A stretch of DNA of 64,000 nucleotides from Caenorhabditis elegans (GCF_000002985.6 NC_003283.11:7564001-7628000), one strand, 5' to 3'. Positions 23,998-36,608 are shown, numbered from the stretch's first letter. Notes: generated by a model from the letters alone, not told the origin. Program-made: numbers and translations.

Positions 23998-26900
23998 ATG
24001 CGAATATGGAATCGAATTCGATGCATTTCCACAATTCGAAAAAATCCTACATGTCAAGATGTAAAGGTTTGAAATCTAAATTTTTTGCCAAATTTTAAAT
24101 AAATGATTTTCAGGCACCTCTCGTGAGCTCTCAAGTATTTGATCCCGATGTCTGGTCGTGGAATTCTGCTCCAGAATCGTCCCTGGATTTACCCATCGAT
24201 TCTTCTCCAAATTTCTCGATGCCCCCCGCAACATCTTCCGAGACAGAATTCGCAGAAAACGAAGAATCAACTAGCTCGTCAGACGATAAAAAGAAGCGTT
24301 CCGAAGTAATCGAAGAAAATCGATCCGACGGACATGCTCCCATCAAATCAGCACTGTCAATTCTGATGCGATCACTTCAAAAATCATCGTCAATGACAAC
24401 CTCACTATCGGATATTGATGTCACACTTTTCAATTTTCATTCCACAAAATTCGCCGAACGTCTTCTGAATCGCAACGTGTCAAGTGTGGTAATCGTGGAA
24501 TCATCTCATGTTTTCTCGAAAAATGCAAAGGTAAGTTACCCATATTTATTTATTGTTTTTCACAAAAACAAGTAAAAAGTGGCAAAAAATAGCGAACAAA
24601 AAGTGAGATATGCTCGTTTACTGTTTCCTTCATTGTAGTAATAATGTGCACTCCGCGCACGCGCTCGTGTGTTCATCAAATTCTGGTAGTACATGTCGTC
24701 GGTTGACATATCTGAAATTTAACAATAATCTCAAGTTGTGTGTAGACCCTTCTCACCGAGTTCATAATCAATCTGAGCATCGAATAATCGTTCCAACTCT
24801 CGATGTCTGATTGGCTTGTGATGATGCCGAAGCGCTCCGTCGGTTCGAGCAAAAATCACATTTGTAGAAATTTCTTCGGATTTTCTAAAAGGAGCAGGTC
24901 TTCAAAAATTCACTATATTAAGCTTACCGTGTCATATAGACGTTGTCATCAGAGTTTCGAGAAAATGATGCCACGTTGTGATGCAAGTGATCCGACGATC
25001 TATCTCCTCGTTTTTGTAGAAGAATCGGAGATGATTCTGAATATTTAATACCGTAACTTGACAAAACCTTTTGATATTTCCGAAATTTAAACTCATTGAG
25101 ATTACCTTAAATGAAGTTATTCCTATAAGTTAAAAAGATCATTTTAGAGATTTCACTTCTCAACAATACGTCTCTATTAATTTGGATTGATTATGAATAG
25201 CCCACCTTTCCCTACATTAGCGAATTCTACATTCTCTTTCTCCTCAACTCTTGGTTCTTCCTCCTTTTCCGTCATCTTCTCCGGCTTTTCCTCTATCTGA
25301 AACTCAGATCATTTCATTTATTCGCATCGCCGCTTCTCTTCCACTTATAATCTAATATCTTCTCGTAATAGTTATACTACTAACCCGAGAAAGCAACGCA
25401 ATGTCCTCCTTCTTTGTCTTCGTTCTCATTTCTTGACGAGTCTCTTTCCGTACTCCGATCTCGCCTGCCTTGATACGACGACGGCTGGTTAGAGTGTGAG
25501 ATTTCCCGTTTTCCTGGCGAACGGTGACGTGACACTGCCATGCTCCACTATCGGAAGACCAAAGAACTGGCGAGATTTCCATTGAAAAGTCTCCAGTTAG
25601 CTCATCATAATCAAAAAGGTATCGAGCGTTGTTGAGTAGTAGACGCATCACTGTTTTCCCTGAAATATCAAATTTTGCTCTAAGAAAACATTTCGTGCTC
25701 GGCGAGCAGCCTCCTAATTGGCAAAATCTATGGGAAGAGAGAAGTTCAAGTTTTTTCATGAAATTGACAGGATTCTATAAATCTGGCCACTGACACCTTT
25801 CACAGAATCCAACAACCGGTTATTTATGCCCTTTAGTAAAGTTCCGGCTCCTTCCTACCAGCAGCCACACTAACTAATGCATGAAGTACTGAAGTTCTCA
25901 AGTGGAATTTCTAACTAACCTGACACGCGTCTCTTGTTAAACGTCGACTCTCCATTCACAACTCGTTGATGGCCTTTCTCGATCTTCAGCCAAACAGTTT
26001 CGTTTAGAGTCCACACGACCTCAATGTGAACCTAAACTCAAAAAAAATCATACGAGTCATTTTCGGTAAGACCCTCACGTTTTTATTACTCGAATCGACA
26101 ACATGTGGGCAATTCAGTGAGAACGACTCCAGACGATTCGACTCGCGCTGGTTTATGACAGATGACGAGGCGGTTAAATATGGAGAGGGTCCTTAAAAAT
26201 AGAAGCAATGAGTCATTTCCAATAGAGGTGCTACAGTAACCTTTCGAATGCCGAAGTCGGTGTAAATGACGAATAGGTGTGGTTACATTGCTCTCTTCTA
26301 CAGTGAATATTACATTTGACTCTACCACTTCTAGGAGGATCGTAGAATAGTACAGAAGCAGTTGGAAGATACAATTCTGAAATCAAATTCGGAATGGAAA
26401 CGGTTTCGTTTTCAAGAACATACCTCATGAAACCGCATGGAGCATCGGATATCTGAGAATCTGTTGCTGTGCTCACCGAACGAATAAGCTTGTTGTGCTT
26501 CTTCTTCTCCTTTCACCAAGAGTGACCTCCCTCACTTTGAGTCGTCGCCGTCTTCTCAAAAAGTAAATACACTTTTTGTCTCTATGCCCGCCTTGCGATA
26601 AAGCAGGAAGGAAAAGGTTACTCTTCGAGAGCCCACATGAAGAAGAAAACCTACAAAAAGACCGCACTTCCTCCCTTTCAAAAAGTTCTCACTAACTCAA
26701 CTTGTTGTTGTTGATGATGAGAATCTAGTGGAAAATGGATCTAGAACAAGCAATTTAAGAAAACTGGGAAAATCTACGTTACAACAAAATTTTGAACCAG
26801 GAACAGGATGCCAAAAAATAACGGCTGTACAGATTCAATTTGGGAAGTAAATGATGTTCGGAAGAGAAATAAGAAAAAGAAGAGAGAGCATAGCCTCAAG

Positions 26901-28886
26901 ATTTGGGAAGTCGTCTATTTTCTTCCTAATTTGTGATCTGTGACTTCTCAAAAATGGAACAAGTAGTTGACTAGAAATTTTGGAAATTTAAAACACTTTA
27001 AAGTGTTAAAAAGCAGATTTACCTTTTGCTTCATTATGGGAAAGTCCCACTGGCTCTACTCAACTTTTAAAGTTCAGAAAACAATCAGAAATTTGCTTTT
27101 TGACTTTTCACGATTATTTGTTATAGGTATTTCCTACTTTCTCATGGCTCTACGTTTTAGCCAAAAATTCGAACATCTATTTGAGGTTTTCTGGTACTCG
27201 AAAACTCGAGTGTCTAGAAAGCTGTCAGTTATTTTTCTACATTTCTCGCTAATCTTCTATAGTTGGACATCTTGATTGAGTCAAAAAAAAGCATACTAGG
27301 TATATTTTATTCTGGCCATTTTTGACTTCTTCTCCTTCTTATGACTAAGTTTTGAAGGTTTCGTATACCTAGAAACAAGCTGTCGGATTAGCAGGAAAAG
27401 CGAAAAAACAACACAGAGATCATTAGAATCTGCTCTAAGAACGACCAAATAAAAAAAACAACGAAAAACCACAAAGACTCTGGAGAATAAGGAATTGCTG
27501 ATGAAGTATCAAGAAACCTTTTTGTTCGTTTTATTTTGGATTTACTTTTGTCTCAGTGTTCATAGAGCAGCTCTTAAAAATCCGAATTGATTAAAGGCAG
27601 CTTGTTGCCAAGACAATGTAATTTATCACCCATAGTTTGAGTCACAAGGCTCATTTTGATCTAGAACTCTCTATGGAACTTGAAATTTCTATACTAGTTA
27701 TAGAAATATAAGATTCCAATTTGAGCTCCAATACATAATGAATCAAAAATCTTGTTAGGAAATAACAAACTAATTACGGGGGTTTCCGGAATTTTATTAC
27801 GAATGCCAGAGTTTTATGCTACAGTATTCTATCAGAAAACCTTTGGAAAAATTTTAGATTTTCAAAACTGGCGTTGACGAAATCTATGAATCATACACGA
27901 GACACACAATGCCCGCCGAAAAATAATCAAGATTTAGGAATTCTAGATACATTCTGGAGTGACGAAACCACTCTAACAATTTCTCATCTCACCTATCAGA
28001 GCAAACACTGCGAAACCGCCCTCCTAGCTTCATACACTTACAAAGAACACCCGTTTGTCTTCATCTCTTCTTGGGTGCTCAAGCCCCGCCCATTTTTTTT
28101 GCTTCGTTCTTACTGCTCGACAGCGGCACACTGACAACTCACAAAAAGGCGGGCGAGATGAGCGTAAAAAGTAACAGAAGAAGACGAAGGAGAAGAAACT
28201 CGTGAGAATGTGAATGAATTGTGACAAGTTTCGCTGTGGGAATACCACTACCCTCGAAAAGTCAATCAGTTTTGCGGGGCGAATCGAGCCAGGCACCCTT
28301 GCTGTGAAGATCTCGCTCTCTCATGTAGAGAACAACAGGAAAAAAGTGACTGAGCTCCCCACTCTCTGTTTTCGTGCGCGATGCCACCTTTTGTTCGAGT
28401 CGAATAAAGACAACGGGGCTCCAACAACCGCCACGATGCTAAAGTGTCATCATCAATTTTCTGGTTCATTTTTTGTGCCAACGAACAGGGGGAAATTTTG
28501 CGTGAGAGCTAACGCCTTCTCTTTCCAAAACGAATAGAGGAAGAATAAGAAGACAAACACAACAATTTGTATTCAAAAACATCGAGAATAAAAAGATGGA
28601 GGAAGAAGAATAGTCTTAAAGTTCTATTCATTCTCTGGAAATTTGGAATAGATACTTCCTTATCGAAAAAGAGCTTAAATCAATGCTCAAACTAGTCTGG
28701 AAAACCCCCAAAACGGATTATTTCAGTGAAAGCCGACGCATAAGCCCGTAGGATCAGACAATAGACTCATTATAGTTCATTGAGCCATAAAATATCGAAA
28801 ACAAGAGCAAACATGTGACGGATCCAATACAATTTAATTTGCACTTCTCACGTAAATAGTCGGCACTACATTCATGTATATACATG

Positions 28887-28917
<31 letters not shown>

Positions 28918-30623
28918 ATATATATATATATATAGTCAATATAGTCAATATTGTCAAATTAATCTTACGCAAATCTTCCGACACAAAGACAAATCGACGT
29001 GTCAGAAAGAGATATGACCAATTTGTCTTATTCCAACTTGGGAATACCCGTCCGGGTGGTGAGTACAAAAAATAATTTTCAAGCCCTCAAACTTAAAATA
29101 TCCAACAAGATTATTTCAAGTCTGTAGGGCTTCTGACCAGTAGTTGAAAATTTGAACGCGAGTCCCAATGTGTGTTGGTCGTTGTGTAATCCATAAAAAA
29201 CACGACGACGACCAATTGGATTTATTGGAATGAATTGAACGCGATCCCATTACTAACATGTGGTTGCGATTCACACATTTTTCATTTTTCAATGGTCAGT
29301 TGCACTACTACGTGCCACAGTTGTGAATATAAAATTAAATGGGAATTTCCATTGGGAAAGCAGAATATGAAATTTTTTTTTCAGAAATTCGCCAGTGAAT
29401 TCTCAAATGTTAGCGCCTACCGAGCCGATATCTACACTCTAATGGGAGTTGGACGCAAGAAAACTGCACAATTTCCAAGGAAGATGATGTTTGCAGGTAA
29501 GATTTTAAAAAATATAATTGTTCTAGTCAGACTTAATTTTATTTTCCAGATTTTGGCAAGAACGAAACTCCTGAACAATATGAAAATATACATCCCTTAA
29601 CTTTAACTAGTGCCGAGTCATCTTCAAATTCCGAACATCTACACGCAAAGTTCCGAAGGCCACATCTTCTAGGTGTACTACCAACACCAACTATACAACG
29701 GACGATACTTGATTCAATGATTGTAGGATAACCCAAACTTTTTAAATTCAATTAATATTTTTGGATTTTCAGCAACATGTTCTTCTCCACCACTCTGGAA
29801 ATGACGAAGATACGATATTCCGGTATGGAGACACAAATCTCTTGACTTTTTTAGGCTCTGGGTGAGAGATTCTTGTGGATCAGTTCAAATTTCACTTTAT
29901 TTTCAATTTTCCAGAATTCTTGCTCAATACACATGTAGTACCGACAATCGTCTCAACTTCCTCTCCCATCAACATCGACGTCACTCGGCGCTTTTCAACA
30001 AGCTTTTCGAAGTGAAAATGCTCCAAACTCGGCAATCAGAAGATCCAGAAACGGCAGAAATACCGATTGGACACCCTCCTACATCATTTCATCCTCTTCT
30101 TCCAACAGCCAAGAAGATAACTCACGAAAAGAAACTTTCCGATGTGAATTTAACGAATGGTCTACAGTATCCTGTACAAATTCTACCACAGAAACATTTG
30201 AAAATTGGTGGAAATGAAGTGACGACTGAAAATGGAATGGGAAGGATGTTAGTGGATTATGCGTGTTTTATGACACAAATCGGACGGCAACCCAATGCAA
30301 AAGCTGTTGATCAAGTAGTCAGGTAATACAGCTCTTTTTAAAATTAAAAAAAAGTTTTTGGATAAATAGATTTGAGATTTAAAAAAAAAAAGAAAAAAGA
30401 ATTTGAACTTTTTCATTTTTTGAAACTAATTAAATTTTTTTTCAGACTCCTCTGGCCAGAAAGTGCTCTCTCGATACCAGCTGATATCCTTGGCGACCAC
30501 AAAATCGGACAGCTGCCCAATGACCACCTCGATGTAATATTCCAACATGTTCACGAGGAACTGCACAACACCTCGATTGCCAAAACCTATTGCAATGAGC
30601 TCAAAATTAAGAGAGCTATCTAA
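23998..30623 (+). CDS. Unrecognised 468-aa protein with possible mitochondrial leader
   Basis: Seven exons join in phase: 23998-24066, 24114-24530, 29385-29496, 29550-29722, 29773-29822, 29915-30322 and 30446-30623 (1,407 nt). The first 23 residues (MRIWNRIRCISTIRK...) are basic, free of acidic residues until the exon end and amphipathic-looking, as in a mitochondrial targeting peptide. A Ser/Glu-rich acidic segment follows, then a mixed globular C-terminal half (for example RRHSALFNKLFEVKML, LLWPESALSIPADILGDH). I do not recognise the family. Consistent phase over seven exons and coding-like composition argue it is real. Intron 2 is 4.85 kb and hosts an antisense Ig-domain gene. Confidence 0.72.
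24560..26438 (-). CDS. Single-Ig-domain protein with hydrophobic C-terminal tail (381 aa), nested gene
   Basis: Nine exons join in phase: 26438-26424, 26376-26241, 26191-26079, 26031-25920, 25659-25385, 25296-25206, 25036-24928, 24899-24757 and 24711-24560 (1,146 nt). The N-terminus has a signal-peptide-like core (IFQLLLYYSTILLEVV). One Ig fold follows: first Cys in SLNCPHV, core Trp in EVVWTL, second Cys in SSDSGAWQCHVTV. A charged Lys/Glu linker, a His/Arg-rich region and a short hydrophobic C-terminus (FCSLFFATFYLFL) follow; the last could be a GPI-anchor signal or a membrane segment. If the sixth exon's donor is skipped, the frame stops at 25177, giving a soluble 256-aa form. Single-Ig secreted proteins of nematodes (zig/oig type) act in neuronal patterning; that role is inferred. 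The stop lies 30 bp from the splice donor of the host gene. Confidence 0.78.
26439..29384. other. Remainder of host-gene intron / upstream region of the Ig gene
   Basis: About 2.9 kb lie between the Ig gene start and the next exon of the host gene. I see no further exons with consistent phase. The Ig gene's promoter is expected in the part nearest 26440. A TA-rich microsatellite lies at 28875-28934. Confidence 0.5.
28875..28934. repeat. TA/TATG microsatellite
   Basis: About 60 bp of alternating TA with interspersed ATGTA units lie here. Open frames across it encode only Tyr/Ile repeats and are not genes. Confidence 0.9.
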
Positions 30624-30752
30624 TTATAATTATTCGAATTCCCCAGTCTGTTCATATCTCTCACAACTCGGTTGCATTTTGTTACAGTAATCTCACAAAT
30701 TTATACGTAGCCATGACATAAAAAAATAAAAAAAATCATTAAAAAACTAGTA

Positions 30753-32409
30753 TCACTTATTATTACTCATTGAAGTCGTCCTTGGCCCCTCCGTCGTCAC
30801 ACCGCCCATAGTTCGGTCGCCCTTTGGAGCAATCCAATCAGAAATTGCTTTCCGGATTTGTACGCTACTACAAATTAATAGAAGTGGCAGAGATATTTCT
30901 GGAAGGTAGTTTAGTACGTCAAACACTGAAATTACAGCCAGCTGAATTCCCACGTCAATCCAGTATATGAAATTTATAGTTTCATAGACGATTGACATTA
31001 TCTGCAAAATATTTGATTAATTTTATATCTATTAAAAATTCCAAAACTCACGCCGTAAAGAACAGCGGTAATTAGAAGCTGGACGAAAACCTTGTGCTCT
31101 CCTCGGCTTCTGTTTGAAGTTTTTGTGAGAGCCTGCTGATTTTGTTTCCGTATAACAAAAAATAGAATAACGTAGCACGCAATTGAGCCGAACGGGAAGA
31201 TGAAGAATAATCGGTTGATTAACTGAAATTTCGAAGTTAAAATTGTAAAGTTAACTCTACTTGATAATTTGGTTAAAGCAACCGACATCTCACGGGCCGC
31301 AGAAAGGTTGGAAGTTAAGCGGTCGGTGAGATGTCGGCTGCTTCGATAAACAAGAATAAGCAAAAGCGACCGACACCTTACGGGACGCAAGCACGCAGAT
31401 CGTATAGATATAAATACCGTGAGATGTCGGTTGCTATACCCATTGTCTGAAACTAAATACTTACAACTTTAAATCCAATATCTGGTCCCATATCAACAAA
31501 TCCCGTAATCGTCAGGAAGTTGCGTCGTATTTGGGAAGTAATTATACACAAAACTGCGCTAACAATGGATATCACAGCGCCGATTGAAACACTGTAGATC
31601 ACGTTTTTTCCGTCGAAAATTCTTGCATTCCAAGTGTACGACACGAAGCAGAAGCAACGATTCAATGACATAAGAAAGGTGACAGTTAATGAGAAGAAGT
31701 TACTACAGTAATCCACGTAGAGGGAGCATTGACTTAGAAACTTGCTCACTGACGATTCGGTATTTGATACATAGATTATGATGCAAATTGTAAGAATATG
31801 TAAGAATACACGAAGTGAAACAACGAAGCATTGTATCAGAAGGATTTTGAAGAAAGTGCTCTGGAAATTGAAGTTATTGTGTGCCTCATGCCTGCCTGCC
31901 TGCCTAGGTGTCTATTCAATTCAATTTGTTTCACGCTTAGTTTTCTCCTATTCGTGATTTAAATTTAAACCTGGGAATGAAGAATTTTAGTAGTAGGCTC
32001 CTGTTTAGGCTTTTTCAGTTTTTCAGTGACGCCTCTATAGACTTCCACCTTATTAGAAAATCAAATACCTAATCACCTTTTTGAACAAGGCCCGTTTGTC
32101 AATGAATTTGACACAAGAAAGCTGAACTGATATATTAAATAGGTTCACAGCTAGATGAACAAGGCCAGCAATTGACAAAAAACTTTGAGACGATGAGTTT
32201 CCGAGAGCTACAACAAGCTCTTTAACATAGTATTCGTCCTCACATTTGAGTCTTGGACAATTTAAATCTTTCATATTAGTTTCTTGATTATCACCTCCGA
32301 TGATATTAAATGAGAAGCTCATGGTAAGATTGAAAAGTAAAGTTACGCAAGTACTAAATGGAAAAAATTCTGACATTTTTTTGCCAAAACGATTTGTGAA
32401 AAATGCCAT
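30753..32409 (-). CDS. Nematode serpentine chemoreceptor-like 7TM protein
   Basis: Four exons join in phase 0: 32409-32077, 31860-31465, 31222-31052 and 31001-30753 (382 aa from the first ATG; a start at MSFSF, as in the upstream exon copies, is likelier). Exon 1 gives an extracellular N-terminus with two Cys (CPRLKCEDE) and TM1. Exon 2 gives TM2-TM4, with a loop DYCSNFFSLTVTFLMSLNRC in the position of the DRY-like region. Exons 3-4 give TM5-TM7 (FIFPFGSIACYVILFFVI; LNYLPEISLPLLLICSS). The layout fits worm serpentine families of the srx/srxa type; the exact class is uncertain. Such receptors usually sit in sensory cilia. The second intron contains a foldback repeat. Confidence 0.75.
31277..31435. 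repeat. Foldback repeat in receptor intron
   Basis: A 19-bp arm at 31277-31295 (AGCAACCGACATCTCACGG) recurs as its exact reverse complement at 31417-31435. Partial extra copies of the CGACATCTCACGG core lie between, in both orientations. It is a MITE-like insertion in the intron between receptor exons 2 and 3. Confidence 0.8.
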
Positions 32410-33127
32410 GAGTAATCATAGGTGTTGCCAAATCCTACTACTAATAGAGCTATTAGTGAAACATTGAAATATCACTCATAAGATTGAAAATGTACATCAA
32501 AATATCACATGGTACGTTCTAAGATGTTTGAGCTTTTCCTGTTTCAAAGTACATTTAGTGTATACAAAGGTTTCAAAATGATCTAAATGGGGTTTGGAGA
32601 TTTTTTGGTGTTGTAAAAAACTTAGCGAAGAAGTTGCTGGGGACTAAAGTTGATTAAGAAGTTGTGTCGAGTTCGTACCATATTTTTGAATCTGGCATTA
32701 ATCTGGCACATTCTGATTTTTTTGATTTAAACTTGATTGTTGATTTAACCTACTTCATTGGTTTCCTACTTGCTTACTATTGGGCACAAGACAATTCTTT
32801 TTTTGAAATCAACTAAAATATCACTATCACATGGTTAACGGCTAACTCGTAAATCCAAGTATCAACTTTTTCAATTTATGGCTCGTTTGATTTCCAGCGG
32901 CTAAATCTTATAGTTATCTGTTATTTCGGCGACTTCAGAAAATTGTAATCTGTTTCACTTTTCCTCTATTAATTAGGGTGATTCAGGGTTTTAGGTTTAT
33001 TTTTTTCATTGTTACTTAACAAATTCAGTAAAAAAACAACTTTTTAAATTGAAATTCACAGAAAAAGTTGGAAGTTAGCGAAAGTTAAAAACTTTCAGTA
33101 AAAATATTCGAAATATGAAATTCCCAC
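32410..33127. other. Intergenic / putative intron without recognised content
   Basis: This is AT-rich DNA between the receptor's first exon and the next upstream first-exon copy. I looked for further receptor exons (TM2-TM7) and found none. Confidence 0.5.
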
Positions 33128-33379
33128 CTTCTTATAGTAATTATGTTTCTCAATATATTTGATACAAGAACCCTGTATTGCCATATTTAATAAATTTACA
33201 GATAGACGTGCAAAAACTGCAACCGATAAAAAGTTTGTTGATTCTGAGTTTGCGAGAACTGCAGCCAGATCATTAACGTAATCTTCATCCTCACATTTCA
33301 CTTTTGGACAGAATGGTTTTTCAATATTTGATTCTTGACTCTGGTCTTTAGAATCTGTGAAATGAAACGAAAAGCTCAT
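33128..33379 (-). other. Orphan copy B of the chemoreceptor first exon
   Basis: This is an 84-codon exon from ATG at 33379 to a GTGGGA donor after 33128. It is clearly homologous to exon 1 of the 30753-32409 receptor (MSFSF start, CPKVKCEDEDYV, TM1 FLSVAVFARLSVNLLNMA). It has no downstream TM2-TM7 exons of its own. It is open, starts with ATG and ends in the same phase (0), so it could splice to the shared exons from 31860. It may instead be a dead duplicate. Confidence 0.65.
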
Positions 33380-34117
33380 CGTAAAATAAAAATGTCAGTT
33401 GTAAAGCTAGATTAACAAGTCTCGAAAGTTTTGCCAAAAATCTTGAGAAAACTGCCAACTTAAATTATTGGTTTTGTAGAATTCTAGTACTAAAAATTCT
33501 ATTCGTAAGACGTTGCAATTTCGCCGCTAATATCAAGATTGCTCTTGGAAATGTCATTTGTTGCGTTATATGAGTAAGTTGCTCAAGATGTTTGAACATT
33601 TTCTTTAAGATCTTTTTCAAAGTTGAGTACCGGCAATGCATATTTTGTATAGATTCACTCATAACATTCCAAAATGACTAAATATCAATTCAATTCAATT
33701 ACATTTGTTGATTTTTCAAAAATGTTCATGAACATGTTCAGTCAAATTTTGATTTTTTGCAAAGAAGCAAGATTTTTTGATTCACGTGCCAGGAATTAAA
33801 GAATTGCATAAATTTTAGTTAGCATGCTTTCCAGTCCTAATTGTAAGTTCTGCCAGTTTAAGAACTCGGCAATCGGTTCCAACGTTTCTCTCAATTTTGA
33901 CTCAAAATTATTGACTTATGTTAGATTGAAATTTGGCAAACCTTTGGCAGAACTTTGGCAAGACTCACAGTCAGTTCAGGCTGTGTCTATGTTCAGGCCC
34001 AATTTGTTACAGTTATAGCCAATCACTTTCACAACTGAAACTTGAATAAAACTTGGGGGCAGCATAAAAAAAACCTTGCCTAACTTTTGCCAAAGTACTC
34101 TTTAAAAAAACTATTAC

Positions 34118-34369
34118 CTTTTGAAAGTATTTAAATTTAACAATATATTTGGCACTGAAAAGCTGTGTTGCAAAATTAAATACGTTTACAGTTAGATGAA
34201 CAAAAACTGCAATAGACAAAAATCCAGTGGACTTTGAGTTTCCGAGAGCCACCGCCAGCTCATTGACGTAATCTTCATCTTCACATTTCAGTCTTGGGCA
34301 GTATGGTTTATCAATATTGACTTCTTGATTCTTACCATCAGATCCTTCGAAATAAAATGAGAAGCTCAT
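34118..34369 (-). other. Orphan copy A of the chemoreceptor first exon
   Basis: This is a second upstream copy, also exactly 84 codons (34369-34118) with a GTAATA donor in phase 0. The N-terminal two-Cys motif (CPRLKCEDEDYVNELA) and TM1 are retained, with conservative changes. As for copy B, no other receptor exons lie between it and the next copy. Together the three copies look like alternative first exons feeding one receptor body. Confidence 0.65.
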
Positions 34370-34993
34370 CGGAAAATGCAAACACTAATAATGAAGCTAG
34401 ACAAAGACTGGAGGGAGGTTTGAAAGTTCGCCGAAAAATTTGAAAATGACACTTATAATCATAGATTTCGCGAAAGTTACCGCTGATAAAGTCTTTTGTG
34501 AGGAATTGAAATTCCCCTGCGAGATCGAAAATGCAAATCAAAATGTTACACTTCATGTAAAATGTTATACATAGCATTTTTCATTGCCCTTTTTTAGAAA
34601 GTTCAGTGTGGTCAGGAAAATTATTGAACAAATGGTTATGAAAATAATCACCAACCCATTTCTTATCCATCATTAAATTTTATAATTAACAAGTACTGGA
34701 CAAACTTTGATTAGACATTTCCTTGCTGAGCAAAGTTAGCCAAGAACTGGAAGGAGAGAACTTGGCTGAATGTTTTCTTCACCAACTTTAGAGCCTAACT
34801 GTAATCTGACCAACAGGTTGTAAAATCCTAGTTTAAAGACAGTTAAACGATAACCAAGAAAAGATACACATATGACTAATTTTCTACTTGAATTTCAATA
34901 ATGAATAAACACAAAACGATTGAGGAACAAATTTATAGAATGAATATTATTTTTAAAAAATATATCGGACACAAAATAGATTTTCTTAAAAAT

Positions 34994-36249
34994 TTACTGA
35001 ATTGGATTAGCTGTATAAGAAATTTGGTTTGTCACATTGACTCTTGTTGACGTATTAGTTTTAGATTTTATCCATTTTATGCACTTTTTCTTCATTTTTA
35101 TATGATTATTTGTGCATATTAGAAGTATTGCCAGCAATATTTCCGGTAGAGAATTTGACAATCTCAGTGTGGAAAAAACTAAAAATTGGAATTCGTAGGA
35201 GCTTTTGCGGGTGGTGAAGTAGATTATTTCATTGATTACACATAAAATCTGAAATATTATCTGGATGTAATATTTGAGAAAAAATTAAAGTTTACAGTGT
35301 AAACCAGGGTAGTTACAAAAATAGGCAAAACAATTTTTTCTTTGCATTTGCTATGATTTGCAGCCCCACTCGTTCGTTTCTTGAGAGACATACGGAAAAT
35401 AAGGTACCCAATGATGAGAGACACACAAGGAAATATCAAAGTCACTCGGTTGATTATCTAAAATTTCTTTTGTTAAAATTTAATGTTATTTTCAAAATTA
35501 AAAAAAAAACCATTTGGATATTCTCATTTTTTCCAAAATCCAAAAACCCAAATTTGCATTGAAATATTCTTTCAATTTGAGAAGTAAGTATTGAAGACAT
35601 TGCACAGATAATCGAAAATAAAAAAGTAAAAATTAAAACTCCAAATTTATGGAATTTGAAATTACGGGAATGCCAGTTCCGGAATGTACAATAATAAAAG
35701 TAGTTGAGCGTTATGACAAATGAAATTGCAATGGAGAAAAAATGACAACAGTAGTCTAGATAAAGGGATAGTTGCAAAACAATTGATTTTATCAGCGAGG
35801 GTTTACTTCCATATACCAAACTAATACAGATTGCAACAGTTGAGAAAAGAATTCGAACACCAATAGAACAAGAGAGAGATAACATGCTAATAGAGGTTTT
35901 AACCTGAAACAATAATATTAATCTATCATATACGCCACTCAGTTTCTAAATTTGCAAAACCGGATTCCAATATAAAACTTACATCTTTTTCAATTCTTTT
36001 CCATTGATCGATAGCTAAATAAATCCACAAAGTAAAATTCAAGATACAAATAAAAATTTCCAAATGAAATAGCTCTACCCAAGGGCGAACAGTTTCTTCA
36101 TTGAAAGTTGAAGGTATAGCTGTCCCTTCACCTTTAAAGTTAAAACACTCTTTTTTGAAATTCTTATGTAGACATATTTCTTCAAATTGGGGCATTTGAT
36201 TTGCCATATTTTGAATTGAACTTGAAAATACCAACGAGAGAACGTACAT
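34994..36249 (-). CDS. Second serpentine chemoreceptor-like 7TM protein (358 aa)
   Basis: Four exons join in phase 0: 36249-35983, 35903-35511, 35457-35296 and 35248-34994 (1,077 nt). Exon layout and topology match the 30753-32409 receptor: N-terminal domain with Cys pair and TM1; then TM2-TM4 with YLDYCCHFFSIAISFVITLN; then INRVTLIFPCVSLIIGYLIF; then LSNSLPEILLAILLICTN. The donor of exon 2 (GTTTTTTT) is weak and is the least certain junction. It is a diverged tandem paralogue with a quite different N-terminus, likely recognising another ligand. Confidence 0.75.
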
Positions 36250-36608
36250 TTTTGAAATAAGTAAGAAAAAAGGTTCAAAATCCAGAAGGAAGAGGTGTTG
36301 AAGCGTTATAAAAATTCTAGTTAATTGCTGGTTAAATAAAGTGTGAATTTTGTTATTTGAATAAAATAACTTGTGATACGAAAGTTTGAAATATTAAATA
36401 AAAATCATTCAAAAAAGAATTCATGTGATCAAAATTAATTATATGTTATTCGGATTTCTAAAAAAAATTTTGAAGTTTAGAGAAATGGCTTTGAATGTTA
36501 TAAATTTAAACTTTTGATTTTTCAAACTCTTTTAACAAAGTACACCATCAGAAAAAAAAAACTATTGTTTTTGTTAGCACATATTTATCAGATATTTATT
36601 TAAAAACT
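36250..36608. other. Intergenic, nothing recognised
   Basis: AT-rich spacer between the 3' end of the SCP-like gene and the 5' end of the second receptor. No open frame, repeat or RNA gene was seen. Confidence 0.5.

Noticed and set aside
28214-28537. 107-codon frame in the large intron
   Set aside because: No phase-matched partners, no conserved motif, and overlapping frames on the other strand are equally open.
28884-29075. Tyr/Ile repeat frames
   Set aside because: Translation of a TA microsatellite in both strands.
29157-29222. Imperfect hairpin with TTGGTCGT arms
   Set aside because: The stem is interrupted and short; too weak to call an RNA gene.
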